Assembly: GCA_964017065.1 (NCBI GenBank)
Contig: OZ024791.1
Location: 4,640,547-4,704,546 of the forward strand
From: Haliclona indistincta
Taxonomy: Eukaryota > Porifera > Demospongiae > Haplosclerida > Chalinidae
Direction of reading: 5' to 3'
Length of the DNA stretch: 64,000 bases
Below are positions 48,320 through 62,576 of the stretch, piece by piece; within the stretch, counting starts at the first letter, position 1, and each line of letters begins with the position of its first letter. A program made the translations under genes and the position numbers. Under the pieces are notes generated by a model. It did not search any database and was not told the DNA's origin. It saw only the letters and a program-made list of their open reading frames with translations.

Positions 48320-49098
48320 TTAGTATCTTTCTCCTAGGAATTCAATGCTATCAATGGCTGCTCCAGAACGGCCTTTAATTGCCCATATTTTTCCCGAAGT
48401 GATGCGGCTCTTTTTTCCATTTCCTGATCCACCGTATCGTCCAAACAGGACTGGCTCACGACCGCTGTTAGTAATGAATGTTATCTGTTCAACTAACACT
48501 GTTCCTCTTTCTCCTGTTTTCTTGCTTGCTACAAATCCAATGAACCTATACCCTTTCAAGTCAAGTTTATGGATATTCTCTGGTCCACCATCCTTTACTC
48601 CATGTTCATAGGTTTTTCCATCTCTGCATTGAAGTTAGTTAGTTAAATCACAGCATGTGGTTATGTATGCGTATACTACAAAACCATTCTTGTGATGTAC
48701 CATGCAGTGCATGCATGATCAGTGGGTTAACTATACCTGTAAGTTGTTTTGATATACCGAAGACAATTCTTAATGCCATCAAACTCTCCAGTACCAATTT
48801 CCATTGACACAATTCTAGTATTAGAGTCACAAGGATCACTGAAAGCTCCTCCTCCAGTTCCTCCAATAGGAGGACCAAGTGATACGCAGGCAGATGTACT
48901 AAATACACTGCATCCAAATACACAGATACAAGTTTAAAAAATCAAGTATGCAAATACCAACCGAGAATTGGTCTTGTTTCGAGCAGCAGCCAGTCGACCC
49001 ATTGTATGCTTTGATAATGATGAAGGTGTGGGACTGAGAGAGGACATGACTGTCCCTATGCTCCATACTAGGAAAACAATCAACTTGAGATTAGCCAT
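48320..49098 (-). CDS. Secreted jacalin-like lectin, gene 2
   Basis: Same three-exon structure as gene 1: signal exon about 48980-49098, middle exon about 48738-48910, last exon 48320 to about 48627 (LKGYRFIGFVASKKTGERGT, FGRYGGSGNGKKS, AIKGRSGAAIDSIEFLGERY). Compared with gene 1, the surface segments between the conserved strands differ most: GERGTVLVEQITFITNSGRE replaces APSGTVVVDQITFITRE. Such change could alter sugar specificity. It is apparently intact and appears identical to gene 3, one unit of 3021 bp away. Confidence 0.82.
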
Positions 49099-49559
49099 AT
49101 CTGATCTTATGAGTGCTGTGAGAATACGGATGCATGCTTATATAGTAGCTATAGTCAATTCATTACCATCACCTGCAGTTATAACAATAAATTACTAGAA
49201 GTGATTTCAAAACACTTCAGTTTGTTGATTGGAATGGAGTGCTTCCTCATATAGATACAGAAGTGATTTTAAAACACTTCAGTTTGTTGATTGGAATAGA
49301 GTGCTTTCTAGATACAGTATACTGCTGAGCCAGACACCATCAACAAGTTGCTTTTGTTTATTCCACTAAAAGCTAATAATACAGATGGAAAAGTTTAGAA
49401 AGTCAAGAGATATAGACTTTCTAAACTTTAGAGATACAGAAAAATCAAGAGATATCATGCATCTTGCCTTTGCTGCGCATCCACGTGTTAGAAAGATCAA
49501 TGGGCATGGCTAGGAATTAAAATTATACGTTGTACGCTGCTTTATCTCAATGTATAACA

Positions 49560-50738
49560 TTTGTCAGGATGTGTTCGTGTACTTATTTAATTACACAAAT
49601 ATTTTGTGTTCTTGCTAAAGACTGGCAGAAAGCGACTGACAGAGTGCATAGTGGAAGGTCCGCCACAGGTGAATGAAAGAGTGTAGAGGGATGATCTATT
49701 GCATACTTAGGCAATGGCGACAGCTGAACAATTAAGTCAGCTAGAGGTAGTGCAAGCTGTCAGATCAGGAACTATTGGGCCATAAAGAAGAGCCTGTTTC
49801 AGCTTCAGAGTTTAGAATAATTCAATGTGAGTATAAAGTTGAATGACAATCATGTATTACCACTTTCAAATTAGGTGGTAACCAGCCAATATTCAGATCA
49901 ATCAGACATGTAATGAAGGTCAGTGAACAGCAGTGTTGGAACATTATCACTTTGTGTACTGTAGATACTTGATGTGAGCGATTTTCAAGAGTTGTCAGCT
50001 CATATAATGAGAGGTGACCAGCTGATAGTGAGAGGCAGTGATGTGTCCACTGTCACCTCACTACTCAATGTGTTGAAGGTGTGTGCACAGTACTGATATG
50101 TATAACGTCAAGTCAATCGTGTTTCCATTCCATGCTTGTTCCTTGTTAGTATACGTTGTTGACCAGTGGTAGATTTCACAACCCTACATCCTTTTGATTT
50201 CGATAAAATCTTTTTAATTTTCTTTTAACTAATGGTTTATTCTGCTCAACCAAGACAGCCTGATCAAAAATGTGTTTTAATACTTCACTAGTAATAAGGT
50301 TAAACCATTTCTCTTCACACCAGATCCACTGATAATACAGCGCCTGATCAGTATAGTTTGCAGTGATGTATTCTCAGATGCACTGGTGTCTCGAGCTATT
50401 CAAAATTTGAAGGAAGAATGGATGAAGTGAGTTTTATATAACAGGCAGTCATAAGTAGGCACTTTGTGTTCTGCTGTTTTAGCAAAGTGAAAGTTTTCTA
50501 CAAGTTTTGTTTATCAGAATCAAAAGATGGTTCACAAAAAGATGAGAGGTAAAACAACATGATGCTGTGATTTTCCTTAATCCAGCCACTCTCTCTTCTT
50601 AGGCTAACTAAGCTACTCAAAGATATTCTACTAGTCCCACCCGAGGATTTACCGATACTCAGACACTGGCGCTCAGCGCTCAACAAAGACTATTGTTCAC
50701 ACTTACTACAGAAAGATATTTTTTCTCCTAAACAATAA
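49560..50738 (+). pseudogene. Folliculin 3'-half relic, unit 3
   Basis: Appears base-for-base the same as the relic at 46540-47717, displaced by 3021 bp, including the same frameshifts and stop. Confidence 0.85.
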
Positions 50739-50792
50739 TGATAACTGTAGTGCACTTTTTAAGGAAATTTTTATTCAGGAATTTTTCTTTAT

Positions 50793-51033
50793 TCAGGAAA
50801 TTAAAAATTTACAGCTACATGTACACATGTATTTTACAGTGACTGTGTCCACTCGTACTCTTTCGAGTACTCGTAATACATTGTAGCTGTTCCAAAACGA
50901 CCTTTGAATGTGGTTGGATATGGTTCTTAAAAAATAATTATGGTTTTTTTCTTTCGCAGTCCACCATATGGTCTGATACCCTTTCAGATCATATTCCTTA
51001 ACCTGTATCACCTTTTTCCTGCAATACCAATGA
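50793..51033 (-). pseudogene. Jacalin-like domain relic, unit 3
   Basis: Copy of the relic at 47772, displaced by 3021 bp, with the same disruption. Confidence 0.55.
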
Positions 51034-51340
51034 TCTGAATAAAAAACTTGAAATTAGCCATAATGATTATGTGTGCTGCTGCACGAATTAGCCATCATGC
51101 TGCTGCACGAATGTGTTGCTTATAATGGAGCTTTAGTAAATTATATAACACCATGTGTGATAACAGTAACATAATGTTGTTCCTCATACAATATACTAAC
51201 TACAGTAGTTGAGCTATCTATGTAAGAACAGCTCCCAACTCAGTTCTTGAGCAAGCTGCGCATGCAGTCCGCTAGTCAGTTAAAACATGGAATAAACACG
51301 AGTTAATTATTTTGCTCACTTTTAAAATTTAGTGTGTGGA

Positions 51341-52119
51341 TTAGTATCTTTCTCCTAGGAATTCAATGCTATCAATGGCTGCTCCAGAACGGCCTTTAAT
51401 TGCCCATATTTTTCCCGAAGTGATGCGGCTCTTTTTTCCATTTCCTGATCCACCGTATCGTCCAAACAGGACTGGCTCACGACCGCTGTTAGTAATGAAT
51501 GTTATCTGTTCAACTAACACTGTTCCTCTTTCTCCTGTTTTCTTGCTTGCTACAAATCCAATGAACCTATACCCTTTCAAGTCAAGTTTATGGATATTCT
51601 CTGGTCCACCATCCTTTACTCCATGTTCATAGGTTTTTCCATCTCTGCATTGAAGTTAGTTAGTTAAATCACAGCATGTGGTTATGTATGCGTATACTAC
51701 AAAACCATTCTTGTGATGTACCATGCAGTGCATGCATGATCAGTGGGTTAACTATACCTGTAAGTTGTTTTGATATACCGAAGACAATTCTTAATGCCAT
51801 CAAACTCTCCAGTACCAATTTCCATTGACACAATTCTAGTATTAGAGTCACAAGGATCACTGAAAGCTCCTCCTCCAGTTCCTCCAATAGGAGGACCAAG
51901 TGATACGCAGGCAGATGTACTAAATACACTGCATCCAAATACACAGATACAAGTTTAAAAAATCAAGTATGCAAATACCAACCGAGAATTGGTCTTGTTT
52001 CGAGCAGCAGCCAGTCGACCCATTGTATGCTTTGATAATGATGAAGGTGTGGGACTGAGAGAGGACATGACTGTCCCTATGCTCCATACTAGGAAAACAA
52101 TCAACTTGAGATTAGCCAT
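51341..52119 (-). CDS. Secreted jacalin-like lectin, gene 3
   Basis: Appears identical to gene 2 in exons and introns, displaced by exactly 3021 bp: signal exon ending at 52119, last exon ending GRSGAAIDSIEFLGERY at 51341. Either a very recent tandem copy or an assembly duplicate of unit 2. The sequence upstream begins to differ from unit 2 at about 52243 (cagtgtgctgaatgg against cagtttgttgattgg). Confidence 0.8.
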
Positions 52120-52589
52120 ATCTGATCTTATGAGTGCTGTGAGAATACGGATGCATGCTTATATAGTAGCTATAGTCAATTCATTACCATCACCTGCAGT
52201 TATAACAATAAATTACTAGAAGTGATTTCAAAACACTTCAGTGTGCTGAATGGAATGGAGTGCTTCCTCATATAGATACAGAAGTGATTTTAAAACACTT
52301 CAGTTTGTTGATTGGAATAGAGTGCTTTCTAGATACAGTATACTGCTGAGCCAAAGACACCATCAACAAGCAGCTTTTGATCATTCCACTAAAATCTAAT
52401 AATACAGATGGAAAAGTTTAGAAAGTCAAGAGATATAGACTTTCTAAACTTTAGAGATAAAGAAAAATGAAGATATCATATACATTGTGTCTTGCCTTGC
52501 TGCATATCCATGTGTTAGAAAGATCAATGGGCATGGCTAGGAATAAAAATCATACATTGTACGCTGCTTTATCTCAATGTATAACATTT

Positions 52590-53625
52590 TGTTAGGATGT
52601 GTTCGTGTACTTATTTAATTACACAAATACTTTGTGTTCTTGCTAAAGACTGGCAGAAAGCAACTGACAGAGTGCATAGTGGAAGGTCCGCCACAGGTGA
52701 ATGAAAGAGTGTAGAGGGATGATCTATTGCATACTTAGGCAATGGCGATAGCTGAACAATTAAGTCAGCTAGAGTAGTGCTAGCTGTCAGATCAAGAACT
52801 ATTGGACCATAAAGAAGAGCCTGTTTCAGCTTCAGAGTTTAGAGTAATTCAATGTGAGTATAAAGTTGAACGACAATCATGTATTACCTCTTCAAATTAG
52901 GTGGTAACCAGCCAATATTCAGATCAATCAGACATGTAATGAAGGTCAGTGAACAGCAGTGTTGGAACATTATCACTTTGTGTACTGTAGATACTTGATG
53001 TGAGCGATTTTCAAGAGTTGTCAGCTCATATAATGAGAGGTAACCAGCTGATAGTGAGAGGCAGTGATGTGTCCACTGTCACCTCAGTACTCAATGTGTT
53101 GAAGATGTGTGCACAGTACTGATACAAGTTGTATTTATATCTTCAAGTCAATCGTGTCAATACTTCACTAGTAATAAGGTTAAACCATTTCTCTTCACAC
53201 CAGATCCACTGATAATACAGCGCCTGATCAGTATAATTTGCAATGATGTATTCTCAGATGCACTGGTGTCTCGAACTATTCAAAATTTGAAGGAAGAATG
53301 GATGAAGTGAGTTTTATATAACAGGCAGTCATAAGTAGGCACTTTGTGTTCTGCTGTTTTAGCAAAGTGAAAGTTTTCTACAAGTTTTGTTTATCAGAAT
53401 CAAAAGATGGTTCAGAATCAAAAGATGAGAGGTAAAATAACACGATGCTGTGTTTTTCTTTAATCCAGTCACTCTCTCTTCTTAGGCTAACTAAGCTACT
53501 CAAAGATATTCTACTAGTCCCACCCGAGGATTTGCCTATACTCAGACACTGGCGCTCAGCACTTAACAAAGACTATCGTTCACACTTACTACAGAAAGAT
53601 ATTTTTCCTCCTGAACAATAATGAT
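52590..53625 (+). pseudogene. Folliculin 3'-half relic, unit 4
   Basis: Diverged copy of the folliculin 3' half. Further decay includes loss of bases in the [10 protein letters not shown] and ITTFKLGG exons and a deletion joining about 53140 directly to the [11 protein letters not shown] exon. The last exons remain (NLKEEWM at about 53290; [20 protein letters not shown] at about 53550). Confidence 0.82.
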
Positions 53626-53689
53626 AACAGCCAACAGTAGTATTCAATTGCTTTCAATGCCTGTTCAGGAAATTAAAAATGTACAGCTA

Positions 53690-53870
53690 ACATGTATACA
53701 TGTATTTTACAGTGACTGTGTCCACTCGTACTCTTTCGAGTACTCGTAATACATTGTAGCTGATTCAAAACGACCTTTGAATGTGGTTGGATGGTTCATA
53801 AAGAATATGGTTTGTTTTCCTCTCCCAGTCCACCATAATACGGTCTGCAAAACCAATGATCTGAATAAAA
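53690..53870 (-). pseudogene. Jacalin-like domain relic, unit 4
   Basis: Shortened relic (tgtccactcgtactctttcg to gtccaccata) resembling the ones at 44765 and 47772. The 5' part of the exon is lost. Confidence 0.45.
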
Positions 53871-54175
53871 ACTCGAATTAGCCATAATAATGATGAGTGC
53901 TGCACAATTAGCCATAATGATGATTTGTGCTGCTGCACGAATTAGCCATCATCACGTTGTGAGCTGCTGCACAAATGTGTTGCTTATAATTTGAGCTTAG
54001 TAAATTATATAACACCATGTGTGATAACAGTAACATAATGTTGTTCCTCATACAGTATACTAACTACAGTAGCTGAGCTATCTATGTAAGAACAGCTCCC
54101 AACTCAGTTCTTGAGCAAGTTGCGCATGCAGTTCACTTGTCAGTTGAAAGAATTATTCAGTCACGAGATGGTAAT

Positions 54176-54749
54176 TTAACCCTTTAACCCCTATTGTCGC
54201 CTTTTGGCGACATACATGCTTCACACACCATAACTTTATCAAAAAGTGTTAGAATACAAATAACCCTAAAAAAACACTGGTTTTTTTGCCCGTGCCCTGC
54301 ACTAAACGTTATGGCACCTGCATTTCTATGGCTTTGGTGTAAATTTCAAAACATTTTAAGAAAACAAAAGGGTAGTCAAGAAAAATTGGACATTTTATGG
54401 CTTCAGAGTACGTGCTCGGAAAACACATTTTTGCGCATTCTCTATGATCTAGGCTACATTTTGCTCTCACCAAAACCACTGCTATTTGGATGTACTTTTC
54501 AGTAGCCAGCCCCTAAGTACTAACTTGAGCAAAAATTTGACGAGGTCGTTGCACTTTATTGGCTTCACTTTTGAAGTGGGAGGGCATATTGGCCGACTTG
54601 AGTGTGGGCAATTGCGGCTACTCACTGGCGGAAAAGGCCGCAAATTTGAGACCAGTAGCACAAAAGACACACGAGATATTCACGAGAGAAGTGGTCAGCA
54701 TTTACGAGGTTAAAATTTTAGCAGAATAATTTAGTAATGAAAGGGTTAA
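54176..54749. mobile_element. piggyBac-like MITE inserted next to lectin pseudogene
   Basis: TTAA at 54176-54179 and 54746-54749 flank a 566-bp body beginning ccctttaacccc and ending tgaaaggg. Near its left end is the hairpin tgtcgccttttggcgaca (54196-54213). Related to 29764-30362 (inverted) and near-identical to 62577-63151. The frame MSPFGDIHASH.. within it is not conserved in the 30-kb relative and is not taken as a gene. Confidence 0.8.
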
Positions 54750-54774
54750 ATTTAGTGTGTTGTTTAATGTAGAC

Positions 54775-55147
54775 ATACTCCTAGGAATTCAATCCTATCA
54801 ATGACTGCTCTAGAACGACCTTTAATAGCTCCCACAGTGATGTGGCTCTTTTTCTATTTCCTGATCCAATGTATGGTCCAAACAGGACTTGCCGACGTCA
54901 TCACTGAAAGCTCCTCCTCCAGTTCCTCCGATAGGAGGATCAAGTGATACGCAGGCAGATGTACTAAATACACTGCATCCAAGTACACAGATACAAGTTT
55001 AAAAAATCAAGCATGCAAATACCAACCGAGAATTGGTCTTGTTTCGGGCAGCAGCCAGTCGACCCATTGTATGCTTTGATAATGATGAAGGTGTGGGACT
55101 GAGAGAGGACATGACTGTCCCTATCAACTTGAGATTAGCCATATCTG
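54775..55147 (-). pseudogene. Jacalin-like lectin with internal deletion (left copy)
   Basis: The 3' part of the last lectin exon (aattcaatcctatcaatgac to ccaaacaggacttgc) is joined directly at about 54900 to the middle exon (tcactgaaagctcctcctcc). The intervening intron and much of both exons are gone. The signal-peptide exon is also shortened at ccctatcaacttgagattag. Confidence 0.8.
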
Positions 55148-55574
55148 ATCTTATGAGCTAGTGCTGTGAGAATACGGATGCATGCTTATATAGTAGCTAT
55201 AGTCAATTCATTAGCATCACCTGCAGTTAGTAACAATAGATTACAGAAGTAATTTCAAAGCACTTCATAGAATGCAGTTTGTTGAATGCAATCATGTTAC
55301 TTCATAGAATAGAGTGCTTCCTCATAATTTTAGATACAGTATACTGCTGAGCCAAATACACCATCGAAATGCAGCTTTGATTGTCCACTAGAAGCTAATA
55401 ATACAGATGAAAACGTTCAGAACACAGATATTGATATCTCTTGCCTTTCTTCTATTCTTCTGCGTATCCACGAGTTATGTGTTCATTAGAAGGTCAATGG
55501 GCAAGGCTAGCAATAAAATAAATAAAATAATTATTATTGGGGTGTAGCTTCGATTCGTGAGTTACTACAGCACG

Positions 55575-58153
<2,579 letters not shown>

Positions 58154-58348
58154 TACAGATTTTGTTTTTATTTGCAGCATCATTTTTGTACTATAAAAGG
58201 TTCCAGTTTAGCATCATCAGCTGTCATTCACATGGTCATTAGCGCTAGCTTGTTAGCGAGTGGGTGTGGCTGGTTGTGGTCACGCCCAAACATCCCGGTC
58301 TAGATCTGATCTGTTCGACTCGAGTCAACTAGCTAGCTGTTGGTAAAG

Positions 58349-59149
58349 ATGAGCGGTCGCTGGGGAGATCTCAGCCCTGAGCAAGAAGAGGCATTAAAAC
58401 AGGTATCTTTAAACACAACGATCAGTAAACTGACGCTTGACTTGATCTTCAGACGTGCTATACATTTGTACATTGACTAGTTCTGTGATATAAACGCTGT
58501 TTATATGTGCTGTAACTTACGTAGTTCACGGAAGCAGTTTCTGATCTGCCCAATAAGCCAGACGACACAGGCTCCTACTACTTATTATGGCTCAGAGGTA
58601 CTGTAATGCACATACGTGTAGTTTGAATGACAGTTCTCTATTCCTGTCTTCTTAGCAAGAAGTTTCAATGTAGAAAAGGCTTTGGACATGTTCAGAAAGG
58701 TACGTCACTTGTCATGAATCCATGCAACAGTTTAAGTGCAAATCAACAGTAATTTGCGCCATGCTTTGACTTGTGTATTCCCTAAAGAAGTACGGAATCT
58801 ATCTTGATTTTTATTTTCATAATACAGCATTTGGAATGGAGAAAAGCACTATCAGTGGACACCATTAATGAGTGGACTCCCCCTGAGGTCTGTGTCTTTA
58901 TTACTAACCTCAATTCCAATTATGGTAGTCTTTCATGTATATTACTATCATTACTATCTCTTGAATGGTTTCTACATTAGATAGTAAAATGTGGTTTTGA
59001 ACTTTTCATCTCAATGTGAAATACATACTCCACTATTTCCATAGGTCCTCCAAAAGTATTTTCCAGGTGGTCTGTTTGGTGAGGACAGAGATGGTCATCC
59101 TGTGTATTATGACTTTGTTGGTAACCTGGATACCAAAGGTTTGTTTAGT
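58349..59149 (+). CDS. SEC14-like protein, gene b (interrupted by assembly gap)
   Basis: ATG at 58349 ([18 protein letters not shown]). Exons continue with [20 protein letters not shown] (58524), [15 protein letters not shown] (58653), [20 protein letters not shown] (58829) and [32 protein letters not shown] (59044-59140). It is a tandem paralogue of gene a, with the same exon borders and about two-thirds identical residues in this N-terminal part (CRAL-TRIO N-terminal helices). The rest falls in or beyond the N gap. Sequence right of the gap does not resume the gene. Confidence 0.82.
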
Positions 59150-59349
59150 NNNNNNNNNNNNNNNNNNNNNNNNNNNNNNNNNNNNNNNNNNNNNNNNNNN
59201 NNNNNNNNNNNNNNNNNNNNNNNNNNNNNNNNNNNNNNNNNNNNNNNNNNNNNNNNNNNNNNNNNNNNNNNNNNNNNNNNNNNNNNNNNNNNNNNNNNNN
59301 NNNNNNNNNNNNNNNNNNNNNNNNNNNNNNNNNNNNNNNNNNNNNNNNN
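59150..59349. other. Assembly gap (200 N)
   Basis: Exactly 200 N; a fixed number suggests a placeholder rather than a measured size. SEC14L gene b is cut here. Confidence 0.98.
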
Positions 59350-59997
59350 GCCCCGTCTTACAGTAGTAAGTAAGGAGATTGCTCGAAATTGGTACTAAAG
59401 TGACAAACCTGGAAACGGAGTTCGTTTAGCTAGGTGCGTGGGCATGGTCATGCCAGCGGCCGGAATCGCTCCACCTCCACCTCGCTCTTCTTGAGCGACG
59501 TCTGAGTGCCGTTTCAGTGGCTAAAACCACCGCAAAGTTTTCACTCATCAGATACATGTACACTGATGTTTTGCTATGAACAATCCTAGATCCAAAAATC
59601 AGCAAATTGGTAATCAAAAAAATTATTTTCATAGTCAAACAGTTTGCAATGTTAGTTAAACTTGGAGAATGCATCTGACCAGCACTTACAAAGATATTTA
59701 GTGACAGTTTAGTAAGTGCAAACTTGTTCCAAAGTCGCGCACAGCTGGAGTGTCATGCTAACTGGACTGTTCGCCATGACTTTGGACGTATAAAATTCAT
59801 CACCAGGCGAAATATCAGCGTTTGAACGCTAATAAATTGTATGTAGGGAGGCACTACCGTGCCTCCCTAATAATAATTATGATTCAGACAGTTTAAACTT
59901 TTTAGTGCACATTGCTACTAATACATTGTATGTAGCCGCCATCTTTTGTTTTTCGGTTCAACCCTACATAGGGAGGCACCACTGTGCCTCCCTAATA
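59350..59997. repeat. Unassigned sequence with paired 11-bp hairpins
   Basis: No gene is recognised. Two perfect short hairpins, tagggaggcac/gtgcctcccta, lie at 59844-59869 and 59969-59994 with 4-nt loops. They bracket about 100 bp, and attgtatgtag occurs at 59836 and again at about 59930. This may be a small mobile element with hairpin ends. The segment 59420-59500 is locally GC-rich (ccagcggccggaatcg). Confidence 0.5.
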
Positions 59998-60170
59998 TGA
60001 GGAAGCACTCAACAAACTGAAGTGTTTTAAAATCACTTCTGTATTTATATGAGGAAGCAGTACTCCATTCCAATCAACAAACTGAAGTGTTTTAAAATCA
60101 CTTCTGTATCTATAATTTATGAGGAAGCACTCCATTTCAATCAACAAACTGAAGTGTTTTGAAATCACTT
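59998..60170. repeat. Three tandem copies of the lectin upstream repeat (inverted unit)
   Basis: The motif caacaaactgaagtgttttaaaatcacttct recurs three times at about 60-bp spacing. It is the reverse complement of the repeat upstream of lectin genes 1-3, so it keeps the same position relative to the lectin at 60263. Confidence 0.8.
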
Positions 60171-60210
60171 CTTATAACTGCAGGTGATGCTAATGAATTG
60201 ACTATAGCTA

Positions 60211-60220
60211 CTATATAAGC
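60211..60220 (+). promoter_or_regulatory. TATA-like box of lectin gene 4
   Basis: ctatataagc lies 43 bp before the lectin start at 60263. The same word occurs at the equivalent place upstream of lectin genes 1-3 (reverse strand, near 46117, 49139 and 52160). Few other genes in the window show such a box. Confidence 0.6.
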
Positions 60221-60262
60221 ATACATCCCGTATTCTCACAGCACTAGCTCATAAGATCAGAT

Positions 60263-60954
60263 ATGGCTAATCTCAAGTTGATTGTTTTCCTAGTATGGAG
60301 CATAGGGACAGTCATGTCCTCTCTCAGTCCCACACCTTCATCATTATCGAAGCATACAATGGGTCGACTGGCTGCTATATCTGCCTGCGTATCACTTGAT
60401 CCTCCTATTGGAGGACCTGGGGGAGGAGCTTTCAGTGATCCTTGTGACTCTAATACTAGAATTGTGTCAATGGAAATTGGTACTGGAGAGTTTGATGGCA
60501 TTAAGAATTGTTTTCGGTATATCAAAACAACTTACAGGTATAGTTAACCCACTGATCATGCATGCACTGCATGGTACATCACAAGAATGGTTTTGTAGTA
60601 TACGCATACATAACCACATGCTGTGATTTAACTAACAAACTTCAATGCAGTGATGGAAAAACCTATGAACATGGAGTAAAGTATGGTGGACCAGAGAATA
60701 TCCATAAAGTTGATTTGAAAGAGTATTCGATTATTGGAGTCGCAGTAAGCAAGAAAAGAGCACCGTCAGGAACAGTGGTAGTTGACCAGATATCATTCAT
60801 TGCTGCCAGCAGTCGTGAGCAAGTCCTGTTTGGACCATACGGTGGATCAGGAAAAGGAGGAATGAGGCACGTCACTGTGGGAAATATACGAGCAATTAAA
60901 GGCAATTCTGGAGCAGCCATTGATAGCATTGAATTCCTTGGAGAACAATACTAA
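60263..60954 (+). CDS. Secreted jacalin-like lectin, gene 4 (exons 1 and 2 fused)
   Basis: Exon 1 60263 to about 60536 reads MANLKLIVFLVWSIGTVMSS, then KHTMGRLAAISACVSLDPPI, GGPGGGAFSDPC and GIKNCFRYIKTTY. Exon 2 about 60651-60954 reads DGKTYEHGVKYGGPENIHKV, KEYSIIGVAVSKKRAPSGTV, FGPYGGSGKGGMRHV and GNSGAAIDSIEFLGEQY. Unlike genes 1-3 the first intron is missing: a deletion of about 100 bp removed it with about 13 flanking codons and left the frame open (LAA-ISAC). The gene is in the opposite orientation to the others and has the same promoter repeats, so the unit was inverted. It is predicted to be a secreted single-domain lectin. Confidence 0.85.
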
Positions 60955-61259
60955 ACCACACACTAAATTTTAAAGTGAACAAAATAATTAACTCTCATTT
61001 TTTCTATCTTGTGAATGTTTCAACTGACAAGCGAACTGCATGCGCAGATTGCTCAAGAACTGAGTTGGGAGCTGTTCTTACATAGATAGCTCAGCTACTG
61101 TGGTTAGTATATTGTATGAGGAACAACATTATGTTATTGTTATCGCATATGGTGTTATATAATTTACTAAAGCTCAAATTATAAGCAACACATTCGTGCA
61201 GCAGCTCACAGCATGATGATGGCTAATTCGTGCATAACATATCATTACATTTGTATTAT

Positions 61260-61490
61260 GGCTAATTTGAGTTTTTATACAGATCATTGGTATTGCAGGA
61301 ACAAAAGGTGATACAGGTTAAGGAATATGTTGTCAGACCATATGGTGGACTGGGAAAGGAAAAACAAACCATAATTTATATGAACCATCCAACCACATTC
61401 AAAGGTTGTTTTGGATCAGCTACAATGTATTACAAGTACTCGAAAGAGTACGAGTGGACACAGTCACTGTAAAATACATGTATACATGTT
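61260..61490 (+). pseudogene. Jacalin-like domain relic downstream of lectin gene 4
   Basis: The best-preserved relic: IIGIAGTKGDTG, a frame break, then KEYVVRPYGGLGKEKQTIIY, FKGCFGSATMYYKYSKEYEW and a stop at about 61470. It aligns with the final third of the lectin domain. It is inverted together with lectin gene 4. Confidence 0.6.
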
Positions 61491-61619
61491 AGCCGTAAGT
61501 TTTAATTTCCTGAACAGGCATTAAAACCAATTATTAAAAGTGCTAATGAATACTACTGCTGACTGCTTTCTTTTAGTATTAGTATTAGTTTATTATACTA
61601 AAACAAAACACCCTCTAGT

Positions 61620-62058
61620 ATAAGTGTTTCACTACACCAGATCCACTGATAATACAGCGCCTGATCAGTATAGTTTGCAGTGATGTATTCTCAGATGCAC
61701 TGGTGTCTCGAGCTATTCAAAATTTGAAGGAAGAATGGATGAAGTGAGTTTTATAACAGGCAGTCATAAGTAGGCACTTTGCGTACTGCTGTTTTAGCAA
61801 AGTGAAAGTTTTCTACAAGTTATGTTTATCAGAATCAAAAGATGGTTCAGAATCAAAAGATGAGAGGTAAAATAACACGATGCTGTGTTTTTCTTTAATC
61901 CAGCCACTCTCTCTTCTTAGGCTAACTAAGCTACTCAAAGATATTCTACTAGTCCCACCCGAGGATTTGCCAATACTCAGACACTGGCGCTCAGCACTCA
62001 ACAAAGACTATCGTTCACACTTACTACAGAAAGATATTTCTCCTCCTAAACAATAATG
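61620..62058 (+). pseudogene. Folliculin last-exons relic, unit 5
   Basis: Only the last three exons remain: [30 protein letters not shown].. and [20 protein letters not shown], ending cctcctaaacaataatgat. These short exons are still readable, but the gene body is missing. Confidence 0.85.
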
Positions 62059-62136
62059 ATAACAGCCAACAGTAGTATTCATTAGCACTTTTTATAATTG
62101 CTTTCAATGCCTGTTCAGGAAATTAAAAATTTACGG

Positions 62137-62345
62137 CTAACATGTATACATGTATTTTACAGTGACTGTATCCACACGTACTCCTTCGAGTACTCGTAAT
62201 ACATTGTAGCTGATCCAAAACGGCCTTTGAATGTGGTTGGATGGCCCATAGTTTGTTTTTCCTTTCCATATGGTCTGATACCCTTTTAGATCATATTTCT
62301 TAACCTGTATCACCTGTTGTTCCTGCAATACCAATGAACTGAATA
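62137..62345 (-). pseudogene. Jacalin-like domain relic, unit 5
   Basis: Relic resembling those at 47772 and 50793 (VIQVKKYDLKGYQTIW..). The frame is broken as in unit 2. Confidence 0.5.
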
Positions 62346-62576
62346 AAAAATTTGAAATTAGCCATCATCATGATGTATGCTACTGCACGAATGTGCTGCT
62401 TATAATAATTATGTGCAACTATAACAATAACATAATGTTGTTTCTCATACAATAATTATACTAACCACAGTAGCTGAGCTATCTATGTAAGAACAGCTCC
62501 CAACTCAGTTCTTGAGCAAGTTGCGCATGCAGTTCACTTGTCAGTTGAAAGAATTATTCAGTCACGAGATGGTAAT

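Noticed and set aside
48345..48611. Plus-strand 88-codon frames within the lectin last exons (also at 51366 and 60663 antisense)
   Set aside because: Antisense reading of the jacalin domain; repeats only because the lectin exon repeats.
54194..54505. Frame of 103 codons beginning MSPFGDIHASH, also at 62595-62906
   Set aside because: It lies within a piggyBac-like MITE. The two copies are one duplicated insertion, and the related element at 29.8 kb does not keep the frame.
59016..59398. Frames that run across the assembly gap
   Set aside because: They consist largely of unknown residues. The left part is simply SEC14L gene b out of frame or in intron.
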